DNA of 64,000 nucleotides from JBPEWY01 sp965224095 (GCA_965224095.1 OZ245039.1:2356001-2420000), one strand, 5' to 3'; numbered from the stretch's first letter, positions 8,840 to 18,014 are shown. A program made the numbers and translations. Notes: a model not told the origin generated them from the letters alone.

Positions 8840-9340
8840 TTAATCGTGAATATATACTAAATTATTTTTGTACAATAGTATTTGATCCGGTTTGGTTACC
8901 TTTTTACTTTTTACAAGTTCTTCTTGCAATACTTTTAATATAGTGCTCATAGTTGGTGCTTGTTTTTGAAAAATGCGCTCCATTAATCTCCTTCCAAACT
9001 CATTATTGTGCAAATCCATGGCTCTTTCCAGCGGCGGATTTGGAGAGAAGTCTTCATGCCATTCCGTAAAGCGCTTTGCCCAGGCTAATGCCCTGATAAT
9101 ACTTCGGTTCCATACGAGTGCATCTTTAACCAGGAGCATATTCCACAAAGCATGTCTAAAAGCATTGGTTTTGTTATTAATATGATGCAATCCCGGGTAT
9201 AGGGAATTAGATATCCGGATACAATTTACGGTTGCTTTTATTGAGGGGTATATCATTAAAGGACGTTTAATAAACAATCCAATCAGGCTTTTTAATTGCT
9301 TGAATTTAATTGATTTTAAAAGCGTGTAAACCGCAGTCAT
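8840..9340 (-). CDS. Conserved protein of unknown function (DUF6973-like) in the heme operon
   Basis: The 166-residue protein has no recognised catalytic domain. Conserved-looking blocks are NAFRHALWNMLL near residue 55 and WHEDFSPN...AMDLHNNEFGR near residues 95-120. These contain clustered His, Asp, Asn and Glu and could form a metal site. I associate them with DUF6973 from memory. I prefer the ATG at 9340; another in-frame ATG at 9364 would overlap the GNAT gene by 14 bp. It has no signal peptide. It is tightly packed between GNAT and CHMI genes of the heme operon. Function unknown. Confidence 0.7.
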   Translation of the reverse strand: MTAVYTLLKSIKFKQLKSLIGLFIKRPLMIYPSIKATVNCIRISNSLYPGLHHINNKTNAFRHALWNMLLVKDALVWNRSIIRALAWAKRFTEWHEDFSPNPPLERAMDLHNNEFGRRLMERIFQKQAPTMSTILKVLQEELVKSKKVTKPDQILLYKNNLVYIHD

Positions 9341-9350
9341 TTTCTTTAGG

Positions 9351-9893
9351 TTATTGTTTTGCATCACTTTTAAGCAACCCCAGATAAACTACATCTTCCA
9401 AATCACCTTCTATGGTACGATGCTCGTTTCTTAAAATACCTTCCTGAATAAATCCGTTTTTGACAGCCACTTTTTGACTTGCATAATTATCTCTAGCTGT
9501 GCAAATAAATACCTTATCAAGCTGTAATTGGTTAAAGCAAAAAGCTACGGTTTGGGAAACTACCTTTGATATAATTCCACGGCCTTGATAAGCGCGATCA
9601 ATAAAGTAGGCCAGCTCACCCTTTTTTAGTTTAGGATCTATATTTTTAATACATACGTAGCCTATAAGGTCTGATGAAAGTTTATTTCGCACATAAAAAT
9701 AGTGCTCCTTAGAATCTCTGTGCAATTCCCTTTTTTTTTGAAAGTAATGCTCGGTATCTTCTTCCGATATACACAGGGAAACGGTTACGGGAAAACCCCG
9801 GGTAAGGTGTGATCGGTTTCTCTCTATTAAGCCGAAGAATTCGTAAGGCGTAACCTCCTGGATAGTTTGGATATAAAAATCTTCAGACCTCAT
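9351..9893 (-). CDS. GNAT-family N-acetyltransferase (RimJ/RimL-like)
   Basis: The 180-residue protein has the GNAT fold. The acetyl-CoA loop region is AYQGRGIISKVVSQTVAFCF (about residues 97-116), followed by VFICTARDNYASQKVAVKNGF, typical of the RimJ/RimL group that acetylates protein N-termini or small amines. Its ATG overlaps the hemE stop (TAATG at 9891-9895), which implies translational coupling. The substrate is unknown. Confidence 0.85.
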   Translation of the reverse strand: MRSEDFYIQTIQEVTPYEFFGLIERNRSHLTRGFPVTVSLCISEEDTEHYFQKKRELHRDSKEHYFYVRNKLSSDLIGYVCIKNIDPKLKKGELAYFIDRAYQGRGIISKVVSQTVAFCFNQLQLDKVFICTARDNYASQKVAVKNGFIQEGILRNEHRTIEGDLEDVVYLGLLKSDAKQ

Positions 9894-10924
9894 TAAAAGA
9901 GCGTTTTATATTCTTTTACAGCATCGACAAAGGCTTTGGCATGATCAACCGGGATATTAGGAAGTATTCCATGCCCCAGATTGGCTATATATCTGTCTTT
10001 TCCAAAGTCATTGATCATATCGTTCACCATTTGTTTGATATCCGGAATGGGGGAAAGCAATCTGCTGGGATCAAAATTTCCTTGCAATGTAATATTCCCA
10101 CCGGTAAGATAACGTGCATTTTTTGCCGAACAGGTCCAATCTACACCAAGTGCAGAAGCCTTACTCTGAGCCATTTCATTTAAAGCAAACCAACAACCTT
10201 TACCAAAAACAATTACCTCGGTCAGCGGGGCCAATGCTTCCACGATCTGGTTTAGATAGTTCCACGAAAACTCCTGGTAGTCCGTGGGAGATAGCATACC
10301 TCCCCAACTGTCAAATAATTGAACGGCATTTACTCCGTGCTTTACCTTTTCCTTAAGATATAATATGGTGGTATCCGTAATTTTCTGGAGTAGCGCATGT
10401 GCAGCTTCCGGTTGCGAAAAACAAAATCCCTTGGCCAGGTCAAAGTTTTTAGAACCCTGCCCCTGAACCGCATAGCAAAGAATAGTCCATGGAGAACCAG
10501 CAAAACCAATTAGAGGGACGCTGTTATTTAACCTTTCTTTAGTCATTGTAATGGCCTCCATTACATATCCAAGCGCTTCTTCTATGTCCGGAACAATAAC
10601 CTGATCAACATCTTTTGCAGAACGAATTGGGTTGGGCAGCCATGGGCCAACACCGGCTTTCATTTCAACTTCTATATTCATAGCCTGGGGAATAACCAGG
10701 ATATCAGAAAACAGAATAGCTGCATCCGGACCTATAATTTCAATAGGTTGTACGGTAATCTCCGAAGCTAGTTCGGGAGTTCGGCAACGTGTAAAAAAAT
10801 CGTACTTTTCCTTAAGTGCCATGAATTCCGGAAGATACCGACCCGCCTGTCGCATCATCCAAACGGGAGGACGTTGTACCGACTCACCCTTTAAAGCCTT
10901 TAAAAATAAATTGTTCTTTATCAT
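9893..10924 (-). CDS. hemE: Uroporphyrinogen decarboxylase
   Basis: The 343-residue enzyme removes four acetate carboxyls of uroporphyrinogen III to give coproporphyrinogen III. The N-terminal signature PPVWMMRQAGRYLPE (about 18-32) carries the conserved Arg residues. The second signature GFAGSPWTILCYAVQG is near residue 145. It starts 15 bp after the hemC-hemD gene. Length and start are normal. Confidence 0.96.
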   Translation of the reverse strand: MIKNNLFLKALKGESVQRPPVWMMRQAGRYLPEFMALKEKYDFFTRCRTPELASEITVQPIEIIGPDAAILFSDILVIPQAMNIEVEMKAGVGPWLPNPIRSAKDVDQVIVPDIEEALGYVMEAITMTKERLNNSVPLIGFAGSPWTILCYAVQGQGSKNFDLAKGFCFSQPEAAHALLQKITDTTILYLKEKVKHGVNAVQLFDSWGGMLSPTDYQEFSWNYLNQIVEALAPLTEVIVFGKGCWFALNEMAQSKASALGVDWTCSAKNARYLTGGNITLQGNFDPSRLLSPIPDIKQMVNDMINDFGKDRYIANLGHGILPNIPVDHAKAFVDAVKEYKTLF

Positions 10925-10939
10925 AAGTGTTTTTGCCTT

Positions 10940-12514
10940 TTAGGCATAGTGTTCATTTACCAATTCTATAACACTTTCCACGGTTGGAATTTTAGCGATC
11001 CTGACATCTTTAAAGTGTTTTTGTGCCTCTATGGAGGTACTATCGCCAATACAAAATGCTATTTTATCTGCCTGGTTGTGTTGCATATAACTTTTAACGG
11101 TAGAGGGGCTGTAAAACATGACCCCTTCAGTACTGCCCGTGCTTTTCCCACTGTACTTTGTGTGGTAAGCCTCTACCTCATGCAGTGTAATATTATTGTT
11201 TTCAAGTGCCTCCGGAAGGGTGTTTAAACGTAAGTTACTGCAAAAATAGGTAACCTCCGAGCCGCTAATATGTTCAATAAGATAATTAGAAAGTTCTTTT
11301 GCATTTTTAGCGGTGTGCTTAACCGGACCTATTTTTTTCTCTATTAATTTACGTGTTCTCCTTCCGACACAAAAAATATTTTTAAACTGCAGTTCCTGGC
11401 CGGGAATACTTTTTACAATGGCTTCTACAGCATTTTTACTGGTGATTATTACATTTTCAAGAGGGGATTTTAAAAAAACAGGTTTGATCCGGTGTAGGCT
11501 TATTTTAATAAAATCGCTATCTACCACTTTAATACCGCTATGAAACAGTTGCTTTTGATCGTGTGTCAGGCTTTTCGTTGAAAAAATATTAGCTTGTCTG
11601 GTCTCTCTTTTAAGGCTATTCATGAGCTGTTTGCCTCCGCGGGCAATAATAAAATCTGCACAGTCTTTAGCCATAGAATGGTGCTCTCCCAGTTTTTTGG
11701 TTTGGTGTACCTCTATTTTTCGAGAACCATCGTAATTTAACAGGATTCCTTTAAAGGTTACTTCTTCCTTTTTTATGTAGGCAAGTGCTCCGATAGGAGC
11801 GGTGCATCCGCCCTCTAAAAGATTGAGAAAGTTTCGTTCGATGGAAGTACAGATTTCGGTTTCCTCATGATTTAATTCCGAACACACTTCCTGAATCCAG
11901 GTATGCGCTTCCAAACACGTAATCATTATAGCCCCCTGGGCAGGCGCAGGAATCATCCAATCTAATACGATGACTTCTTTGGGAAGAAGCCCGATTCTTT
12001 TAAGCCCGGCTGCGGCAAAGATTGCAGCATTCCAATGAGTGTTGTTCTTTAGCTTCTGAAGCCGTGAGTTTACATTTCCTCTTAAATCAACCAGCGTATG
12101 AGACGGATACCGGTTTAACCATTGTGCTCTCCGCCTGAGGCTGCCTGTGGCTATTACAGCGTGCTTTTGTGCAAGAAACTCTTCGTTCTTCTTATAAATA
12201 AGGACGTCATTAATATTCCCTCGTTTTAAAACAGCGGTCTGTACAATACCTTTGGGAAGAACCGTAGGGACATCTTTAAGAGAATGCACGGCAATATCAA
12301 TTTCTTCATTTAAAAGGGCAATGTCCAGCGTTCGCGTAAAAACACCAGTTATTCCAAGCTCATAAAGAGGTTTGTCTAAAACCAGATCTCCGGTTGATTT
12401 AACGGGAACCAATAGCGCCTCATGGCCCAACTTTTCCAATAAACGCTTCACTGTATTTGCCTGCCATAGTGCCAGTTCACTATCGCGCGTTCCGATACGT
12501 ATTACTTTCTTCAT
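10940..12514 (-). CDS. hemC: Fused hydroxymethylbilane synthase / uroporphyrinogen-III synthase
   Basis: Residues 1 to about 300 are HemC: RIGTRDSELALWQA at the N-terminus, SLKDVPT near 85, and the dipyrromethane-cofactor Cys in LEGGCTAPIGAL near residue 237. Residues about 300-524 are HemD-like: SPLENVIITSKNAVEAI, then VMFYSPSTVKSY and FCIGDSTSIEA. A single chain of 524 residues therefore makes the linear tetrapyrrole and closes it to uroporphyrinogen III. The frame is continuous with no sign of a sequencing frameshift. The ATG overlaps the hemA stop by one base (TGATG). HemD sequences diverge strongly, so that half is assigned by position and motifs. Confidence 0.92.
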   Translation of the reverse strand: MKKVIRIGTRDSELALWQANTVKRLLEKLGHEALLVPVKSTGDLVLDKPLYELGITGVFTRTLDIALLNEEIDIAVHSLKDVPTVLPKGIVQTAVLKRGNINDVLIYKKNEEFLAQKHAVIATGSLRRRAQWLNRYPSHTLVDLRGNVNSRLQKLKNNTHWNAAIFAAAGLKRIGLLPKEVIVLDWMIPAPAQGAIMITCLEAHTWIQEVCSELNHEETEICTSIERNFLNLLEGGCTAPIGALAYIKKEEVTFKGILLNYDGSRKIEVHQTKKLGEHHSMAKDCADFIIARGGKQLMNSLKRETRQANIFSTKSLTHDQKQLFHSGIKVVDSDFIKISLHRIKPVFLKSPLENVIITSKNAVEAIVKSIPGQELQFKNIFCVGRRTRKLIEKKIGPVKHTAKNAKELSNYLIEHISGSEVTYFCSNLRLNTLPEALENNNITLHEVEAYHTKYSGKSTGSTEGVMFYSPSTVKSYMQHNQADKIAFCIGDSTSIEAQKHFKDVRIAKIPTVESVIELVNEHYA

Positions 12515-13767
12515 CAGGAGTCGGATTCCAATTGAAACACTTTTTTAATAAGTTCTATACTCTCGTCAGAATCGTTTGTGTTTTCTTTGAGGTGATTGGC
12601 AAAACGGGTGGTTATTTTCTGAATAATTCGATCGCTGATTACTTCGGCCTGATTTTCGTCGAATCCCTGAATTTTTTTTCGCTGGAAATCCAATTCCGCC
12701 TCTTTCATGCTTTTGAGTTTCTTTTTCAGTGCTTTTATGGTGGGAGCAAATTTTCGGGTTTCCAGCCAATCTATAAAATCTGTTTTTACCTCTTTAATAA
12801 TTAGTTCCGCCTGGGGAACAAAAGCCTTTCTGCGTTCCAGGGTTTCATCGGTCATTTTACTAAGTTGATCCAGATGAACCAGACGAACATTGGAAAGCTG
12901 CTCCACATCGGGATTTACATTTCGAGGGATGGATAAATCCAAAACAAGCAAAGGCTTCTTTGAGGTAATAAGATTTTTTGAAATGGTAGGTAATTGAGCC
13001 CCTGTAGCCACTATAAGAATATCGGCAAAGGTTATTTCCGAGGAAATATCGGCATAGTCTTTTACAATTAAATGGAATTTACCGGCAATTTTCTCAGCTC
13101 TGTCACGCGTACGATTTATCAGCGTAATATGGCTGTTATTGGTATGCTTAATAAGATTTTCGCAAGTGTTTCTGCCAATTTTTCCGGTTCCGAAAAGCAA
13201 AATATTTTTTTCAGATACGTTCTCTACGGTATTCAATATGTACTGAACAGATGCAAAAGCCACAGAGGTAGCTCCCGATGAAATTTCGGTTTCGTTTTTA
13301 ATACGTTTACTGGCCTGGATAACAGTATTACACAGACGCTCCAGAAAATGATTCACCAGATTGTATTCTTTTGAAAGAATAAAACTTTGTTTCAGTTGAG
13401 AAATAATTTCAAAATCACCTAAAATCTGGCTGTCCAGTCCGGTTCCTACCTTAAAGATATGAGCAATAGCCTCTCTGTTTTTGTACACATAAGCTACTTT
13501 TTCAAAATCGTCTACCGTGCCTTTTGAAAAATCACATAACAATTTTATAAGCTGAAAAGGATGCTGAGCAAAACCGTAAATTTCCGTACGGTTACAGGTA
13601 GAGATTATCAGAAGGCCATCAATACCTTCTACACGAGCTTTTTTTAGGAGCGCTGTTTTTTGCTCCTGACTTAAACTGAATCGCCCCCGCATCTCTGCGT
13701 CGGCTTTTTTGTAACTCAGCCCAATGGCGTAAAAATTACTGTGTTTGGAAATATGGTATCGATCCAT
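12514..13767 (-). CDS. hemA: Glutamyl-tRNA reductase
   Basis: The 417-residue enzyme reduces glutamyl-tRNA to glutamate-1-semialdehyde with NADPH, the first committed step of tetrapyrrole synthesis. The catalytic Cys is in ISTCNRTEIYGF near residue 54. The NADPH fold is near ILLFGTGKIGRNTCENL (about 190). A C-terminal dimerisation helix follows. I use the ATG at 13767 because the product then begins MDRYHISKHSNFYAIGLSYKKA, matching family starts; the frame continues upstream only to a GTG. It is the first gene of the heme operon and faces an AraC gene. Confidence 0.95.
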   Translation of the reverse strand: MDRYHISKHSNFYAIGLSYKKADAEMRGRFSLSQEQKTALLKKARVEGIDGLLIISTCNRTEIYGFAQHPFQLIKLLCDFSKGTVDDFEKVAYVYKNREAIAHIFKVGTGLDSQILGDFEIISQLKQSFILSKEYNLVNHFLERLCNTVIQASKRIKNETEISSGATSVAFASVQYILNTVENVSEKNILLFGTGKIGRNTCENLIKHTNNSHITLINRTRDRAEKIAGKFHLIVKDYADISSEITFADILIVATGAQLPTISKNLITSKKPLLVLDLSIPRNVNPDVEQLSNVRLVHLDQLSKMTDETLERRKAFVPQAELIIKEVKTDFIDWLETRKFAPTIKALKKKLKSMKEAELDFQRKKIQGFDENQAEVISDRIIQKITTRFANHLKENTNDSDESIELIKKVFQLESDS

Positions 13768-13895
13768 AAAGTATTTGCTCAAAAACCTCAACAAAATTAA
13801 AAGGATACCAACGTAAAAAATAACGCTGGAGGAACTTTTAATAACGCCTAAAGATATTTTCACGGCAATTCGCCGTCTAAAAAGGTAAATTCTTT

Positions 13896-13903
13896 TACTT
13901 TTG
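13896..13903 (+). promoter_or_regulatory. Possible -7 box (TACTTTTG) upstream of araC-type gene
   Basis: TACTTTTG matches the Bacteroidota -7 consensus TAnnTTTG. No clear TTTG was seen about 20 bp upstream, so the assignment is weak. The inverted repeat at 13931-13953 would then lie just downstream of the start of transcription. Confidence 0.35.
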
Positions 13904-13930
13904 CCGTAATTACTAGTGTTTACGCACTTA

Positions 13931-13953
13931 TTATTTAGAATTATTCTAAATAA
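13931..13953. promoter_or_regulatory. Perfect inverted repeat between hemA and araC-type gene, probable operator
   Basis: Two perfect 11-bp arms, TTATTTAGAAT and ATTCTAAATAA, are separated by one base. The repeat ends 21 bp before the ATG of the plus-strand AraC-type gene and lies about 165 bp upstream of hemA. The TTTAGAAT half-site spacing resembles operators of iron- or manganese-dependent repressors (DtxR/MntR or Fur-like). It has no T tail and is not a terminator. Regulation by metal is an inference. Confidence 0.55.
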
Positions 13954-13974
13954 ATAAAATGAAAATCGCGTTTC

Positions 13975-14862
13975 ATGGAATTAAAAAATGTCGCTACAGG
14001 GTCATTTGAAAAAATAGTTGTTGAAGAAGGAATTTGTGTTCTGAAGCACCTGAATGAAAATGTTGATACTCAGGAGTTTAAACACGACATCGACAGCAGG
14101 TTTATTCAATTTCATTTTTGCCTTAAGGGGGCGGGAAAGTTTTATTTTAACCATGGCAGATATGCGTTGGATGTTAAAGAAGAACACGCACTGCTTTTGT
14201 ACAACCCTAATCGGCATCTTCCTTTAAACCTGCATCTGGCTCCTTCGTCCTGGTTGATATCCTTGTTAATTTCCATCAAAAAATTTCACGCACTTTTTTC
14301 CAGTGAAGCAGACTATATTCACTTCTTGAGCGAGGAAAGCAAAAACAAAAAATACTATTCTCAAACCGATATTTCACCCTCCATCGCCGTTACGCTCAAT
14401 CAGATCCTTAATTATAACCTGCATCCTTCGGTTAGAGATATTTATCTAAGGGGAAAGGTATATGAACTTATCGGTTTGTATTTTAACTCAAGTGAAGATC
14501 CGGATGCCGAACAATGTCCTTTTTTAGTGGACGAATCCAATATTAAAAAAATAAGACATGCCAAGAATATTGTTATTTCGCGAATGGCAGAACCACCGGG
14601 CTTACAGGAATTATCGGAAGAAATAGGACTAAGCCTTAAAAAACTTAAGGAAGGGTTCAAACAAATTTACGGAGCTTCTGTCTACAATTTTTTGTTTGAT
14701 TATAAAATGGAATACGCTCGAAAAATGCTGGAAACGGGGAACTACAATGTTAATGAAGTAGGTTTAAAAGTAGGATACAGTACGGCCAGTCATTTTATAG
14801 CTGCTTTTAAAAAGAAATTTGGCACCACGCCCAAGAAATATGTAATGTCTTTAACCTCCTAA
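13975..14862 (+). CDS. AraC-family regulator divergent from the heme operon
   Basis: The 295-residue protein has an N-terminal sensing domain (about 30-150, with FIQFHFCLKGAGKFYFN) and a C-terminal AraC DNA-binding domain (about 195-292), whose second HTH is NVNEVGLKVGYSTASHFIAAF. It resembles PchR-type regulators in layout. It is transcribed away from hemA and ends 13 bp before hemH. It is therefore a good candidate for regulating heme or iron genes, which is an inference from position only. A perfect inverted repeat lies just upstream of its start. Confidence 0.87.
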   Translation: MELKNVATGSFEKIVVEEGICVLKHLNENVDTQEFKHDIDSRFIQFHFCLKGAGKFYFNHGRYALDVKEEHALLLYNPNRHLPLNLHLAPSSWLISLLISIKKFHALFSSEADYIHFLSEESKNKKYYSQTDISPSIAVTLNQILNYNLHPSVRDIYLRGKVYELIGLYFNSSEDPDAEQCPFLVDESNIKKIRHAKNIVISRMAEPPGLQELSEEIGLSLKKLKEGFKQIYGASVYNFLFDYKMEYARKMLETGNYNVNEVGLKVGYSTASHFIAAFKKKFGTTPKKYVMSLTS

Positions 14863-14875
14863 ACCGGAAAATTAA

Positions 14876-15904
14876 ATGAAAGGAGTTTTACTCGTTAATC
14901 TTGGTTCACCGGATTCTACCTCGGTAACCGATGTGAAAAGGTATTTGGATGAATTTTTGATGGATAAAAGGGTCATTGATGTACCGTATTTACTCAGAGC
15001 TTTTATTGTTAGGGGTATTATTTTAAATACCCGGCCTAAAAAATCAGCACAGGCCTATAAAAAAATATGGTGGGAAGAAGGCTCTCCGCTAATTGTACTT
15101 TCAGAGCGGCTATTGAAAAAAGTGCAAACTCAGGTTTCTGCTCCGGTTGAACTGGCCATGCGATACGGGAACCCTTCTCTGAAAAGCGGATTAAAAAAAT
15201 TACATGATCAGGGAATATCGGAGGTTTTATTAATACCGTTATACCCTCAGTTTGCCATGGCCACTACCGAAACCATTCTGGTACAGGCAAGAACACTGTG
15301 TAAAAAGTACTTTCCGGGCTTAACTTTAACCGAGTTTCCCGCATTTTACAATAAAAAGGAATATGTGGAAGTGCTGTCCAAATCAATTCGTGATTTTTTG
15401 TCGGATAAAACCTGGGAGCATTTGTTATTTTCCTACCACGGTGTTCCGGAACGCCATATTAAGAAATCCGACATCACCAAATCGCATTGCCAAATAAATA
15501 TGCAGTGTTGTAATACCCCTTCTCCGGCCCATGAGTTTTGTTACCGACATCAGTGTTATGAAACAACCAGGCAGGTAGCTGCATATCTGAATTTAAAAGA
15601 GGGGAGTTATTCCACTTCATTTCAGTCGCGTTTAGGGCGCGATCCGTGGTTACAGCCTTATACCGACAAAACCGTAGAAACATTGGCCCAAAATGGTGTT
15701 AAGAAATTAGCTGTGGTTACCCCCGCATTTGTGTCAGATTGCCTGGAAACCCTTGAGGAAATAGGAATGGAAGCCAATCATAGTTTTAAAGATTTGGGAG
15801 GCGATGAATTTCATACGGTTCCCTGTATCAATGACCGGGACAATTGGGTAAATGCACTTTCTTCCTGGATAAATGAATGGGTGGTGAACGAACCAGTGGC
15901 ATAA
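14876..15904 (+). CDS. hemH: Ferrochelatase
   Basis: The 342-residue enzyme inserts Fe2+ into protoporphyrin (or coproporphyrin) ring at the end of heme synthesis. The catalytic His is in LLFSYHGVPERHIKKSD near residue 187. The conserved Glu lies in SDCLETLEEIG near 285. A short Cys-rich stretch (MQCCNTPSPAHEFCYRHQC) follows the active site; some ferrochelatases carry a [2Fe-2S] cluster, but whether this one does is not clear. Its stop overlaps the MATE start (TAATG). Confidence 0.95.
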   Translation: MKGVLLVNLGSPDSTSVTDVKRYLDEFLMDKRVIDVPYLLRAFIVRGIILNTRPKKSAQAYKKIWWEEGSPLIVLSERLLKKVQTQVSAPVELAMRYGNPSLKSGLKKLHDQGISEVLLIPLYPQFAMATTETILVQARTLCKKYFPGLTLTEFPAFYNKKEYVEVLSKSIRDFLSDKTWEHLLFSYHGVPERHIKKSDITKSHCQINMQCCNTPSPAHEFCYRHQCYETTRQVAAYLNLKEGSYSTSFQSRLGRDPWLQPYTDKTVETLAQNGVKKLAVVTPAFVSDCLETLEEIGMEANHSFKDLGGDEFHTVPCINDRDNWVNALSSWINEWVVNEPVA

Positions 15905-17265
15905 TGGCTAGAGTGTCTTCAGAACAGTTAGGACAGGACCCTATAGGGAAATTATTGGTAAAGCAAGCCGTACCGGCCTCCATTGGAATTCTGGTGATGT
16001 CGCTCAATATTTTAATCGACACCATATTCGTCGGAAACTGGATCGGGGCCACTGCCATAGCTGCGATAAATGTAGTACTCCCGGTTTCCTTTTTTATTGC
16101 TGCTCTCGGAATGGCTATTGGTATAGGAGGATCTTCCATAATATCAAGAGCACTCGGAGCTGGAAATAAACCCAAGGCTCTTAAAACATTTGGAAATCAA
16201 ATTACGCTGACACTATTATTCACTGTTACATTGGTTGTTTTCGGGTTGTTTTTTGTCAATACGATTATTCCGGGTTTCGGAGGGAAGGGCATTATCTTTA
16301 ATCCGGCAAAAATCTATTATGTAATTGTGCTGTACGGAGTTCCTTTTCTGGCACTTTGTATGATGGGAAATACCGTAATCCGGGCTGAGGGGAAACCCAA
16401 ATTTGCCATGATAGCAATGATAATTCCATCTGTTGGAAATTTAGTGATGGATTATCTTTTTATAAAGGTATTTGGATGGGGAATGTATGGTGCGGCCTGG
16501 GCTACAACGGGATCGTATTTGCTTTGTTTTGCATTTATTCTATGGTTTTTTCTTTCAGAAAAATCAGAATTAAAAATTAATACATCACATTTTCAACTAT
16601 CCTCTCATATTGTTTCCGAAATAGGGGCTTTGGGGGGCGTTACCCTGGCCCGTCAGGCGGTTGTGAGTATTACCTATTTATTCCTTAATAATATTCTTTA
16701 TAACTTGGGAGGAGCTCCTTCGGTTACGGTGTATGCTATCATTGGCCGGATGTTAATGTTTGCACTTTTTCCTGTATTGGGGATTACACAGGGGTTTTTG
16801 CCCATAGCAGGATTTAATTACGGAGCAGGAAAATACAAAAGAGTTCGTGAATCTATCAGGACTGCAATTAAATATGCAGCCTTATTGGGCTTACTTGTTT
16901 TTGTGTTTATTATGTTTTTCCCTGAGACCATAACCCGGATTTTCACACAGGACACCGAGGTGGTTGAAAAAGCCCCGGGAGCTATGCGATGGGTCTTTCT
17001 GGCAACTCCTATTGTAGTGGTCCAGCTCATTGGCTCCGCGTATTTTCAGGCTATAGGTAAAGCAATCCCCGCGCTTTTATTAACTTTGAGCAGACAGGGT
17101 TTTTTCTTTATCCCTTTAATACTTATCCTTCCCGGAATATATGGAGAAACCGGTGTGTGGATTTCATTTCCCATAGCCGATATTTTGGCTACCCTGGTTA
17201 CAGCCTATTTTTTAGATAAGGAAGTAAGAGCCCAGTTAAAGCCGGATAAAAACAAGCTTAAATAA
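15904..17265 (+). CDS. MATE-family multidrug/toxin exporter
   Basis: The 453-residue protein has two MatE repeats and about 12 hydrophobic segments, starting LVKQAVPASIGILVMSLN and including the conserved stretch near QGFLPIAGFNYGAG. It is expected to export organic cations or metabolites with a Na+ or H+ gradient. I choose the ATG at 15904, which overlaps the hemH stop; the frame open 27 bases further upstream lies inside hemH. Position between hemH and hemJ suggests co-expression with heme genes, possibly for porphyrin export, which is speculative. Confidence 0.9.
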   Translation: MARVSSEQLGQDPIGKLLVKQAVPASIGILVMSLNILIDTIFVGNWIGATAIAAINVVLPVSFFIAALGMAIGIGGSSIISRALGAGNKPKALKTFGNQITLTLLFTVTLVVFGLFFVNTIIPGFGGKGIIFNPAKIYYVIVLYGVPFLALCMMGNTVIRAEGKPKFAMIAMIIPSVGNLVMDYLFIKVFGWGMYGAAWATTGSYLLCFAFILWFFLSEKSELKINTSHFQLSSHIVSEIGALGGVTLARQAVVSITYLFLNNILYNLGGAPSVTVYAIIGRMLMFALFPVLGITQGFLPIAGFNYGAGKYKRVRESIRTAIKYAALLGLLVFVFIMFFPETITRIFTQDTEVVEKAPGAMRWVFLATPIVVVQLIGSAYFQAIGKAIPALLLTLSRQGFFFIPLILILPGIYGETGVWISFPIADILATLVTAYFLDKEVRAQLKPDKNKLK

Positions 17266-17266
17266 G

Positions 17267-17274
17267 TATATTTG
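17267..17274 (+). promoter_or_regulatory. Possible -7 box (TATATTTG) before hemJ
   Basis: TATATTTG matches TAnnTTTG exactly and lies 39 bp before the hemJ start. No TTTG is present about 20 bp upstream. It would allow hemJ expression apart from hemH and the MATE gene. Confidence 0.4.
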
Positions 17275-17313
17275 CGACTTCGGTTTGGAAGATGAAAAAT
17301 TAAAATCGGATTT

Positions 17314-17856
17314 TTGGAATATTACAATTACATAAAAGCCCTTCACCTGATATTTGTTATCACCTGGTTTGCAGGGTTATTTTATATACCCAGACTTTTT
17401 ATTTATCAGATTGAAGCCAGTAATAAGACTTCTCCGGCAAAAGAAATATTAAACGACCAGCTAAAAATTATGGCAAAGCGTTTGTGGTATATTATTACCT
17501 GGCCTTCTGCAATTCTGGCCAGCGTATTTGCCATTTGGCTTTTATTGCTTATGCCGGGATGGCTGCAACAGGGGTGGATGCAAATAAAATTACTGTTTGT
17601 TCTACTGTTGTTTTTATACCATTTGAAAACGCACCAGATTTTTAAACAACTACAACAAGACAATATTAAATATTCTTCTCGCTTTATGCGTATCTGGAAC
17701 GAAGGCGCTACCCTAATACTCTTTGCCGTGGTGTTTTTAGTGATCTTGAAAAGCAGTATAAACTGGATATTTGGAGTGGTCGGAATTATTGTGCTGGCAG
17801 TTCTTTTAATGCTGGGAATCCGTTTTTATAAAAGGGTTAGAGAAAAGAAAACCTAA
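17314..17856 (+). CDS. hemJ: Protoporphyrinogen IX oxidase, HemJ type
   Basis: The 180-residue integral membrane protein (four to five hydrophobic segments) carries the HemJ/UPF0093 signature: KALHLIFVITWFAGLFYIPRLF at the N-terminus with the heme-ligand-region His10, an internal Lys/His segment FLYHLKTHQIF, and RIWNEGATLILF. It oxidises protoporphyrinogen IX to protoporphyrin IX. The start is TTG at 17314, because the only in-frame stop lies 19 bases upstream and no ATG intervenes. No HemG or HemY gene is in the window. It completes the set from hemA to hemH. Confidence 0.88.
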   Translation: MEYYNYIKALHLIFVITWFAGLFYIPRLFIYQIEASNKTSPAKEILNDQLKIMAKRLWYIITWPSAILASVFAIWLLLLMPGWLQQGWMQIKLLFVLLLFLYHLKTHQIFKQLQQDNIKYSSRFMRIWNEGATLILFAVVFLVILKSSINWIFGVVGIIVLAVLLMLGIRFYKRVREKKT

Positions 17857-18014
17857 GGTTTTTTGGGAAGAAGATGCTGCCGTTAGTCAAATGGGGTATT
17901 GATTGCGATGGTTTCTGTCTAAAAAAAAAAGAGACCGATTAAGAAGTGTAAGAATGCCGGAATGTTAAAAATACTGGTCTGATTATTGCTATATTTACCT
18001 TCAAATCCTGATCA

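Noticed and set aside
13768..13863. In-frame N-terminal extension of hemA encoding a hydrophobic stretch, as if HemA were membrane anchored
   Set aside because: It begins with GTG, lies in the intergenic control region, and the ATG at 13767 gives a family-typical N-terminus.
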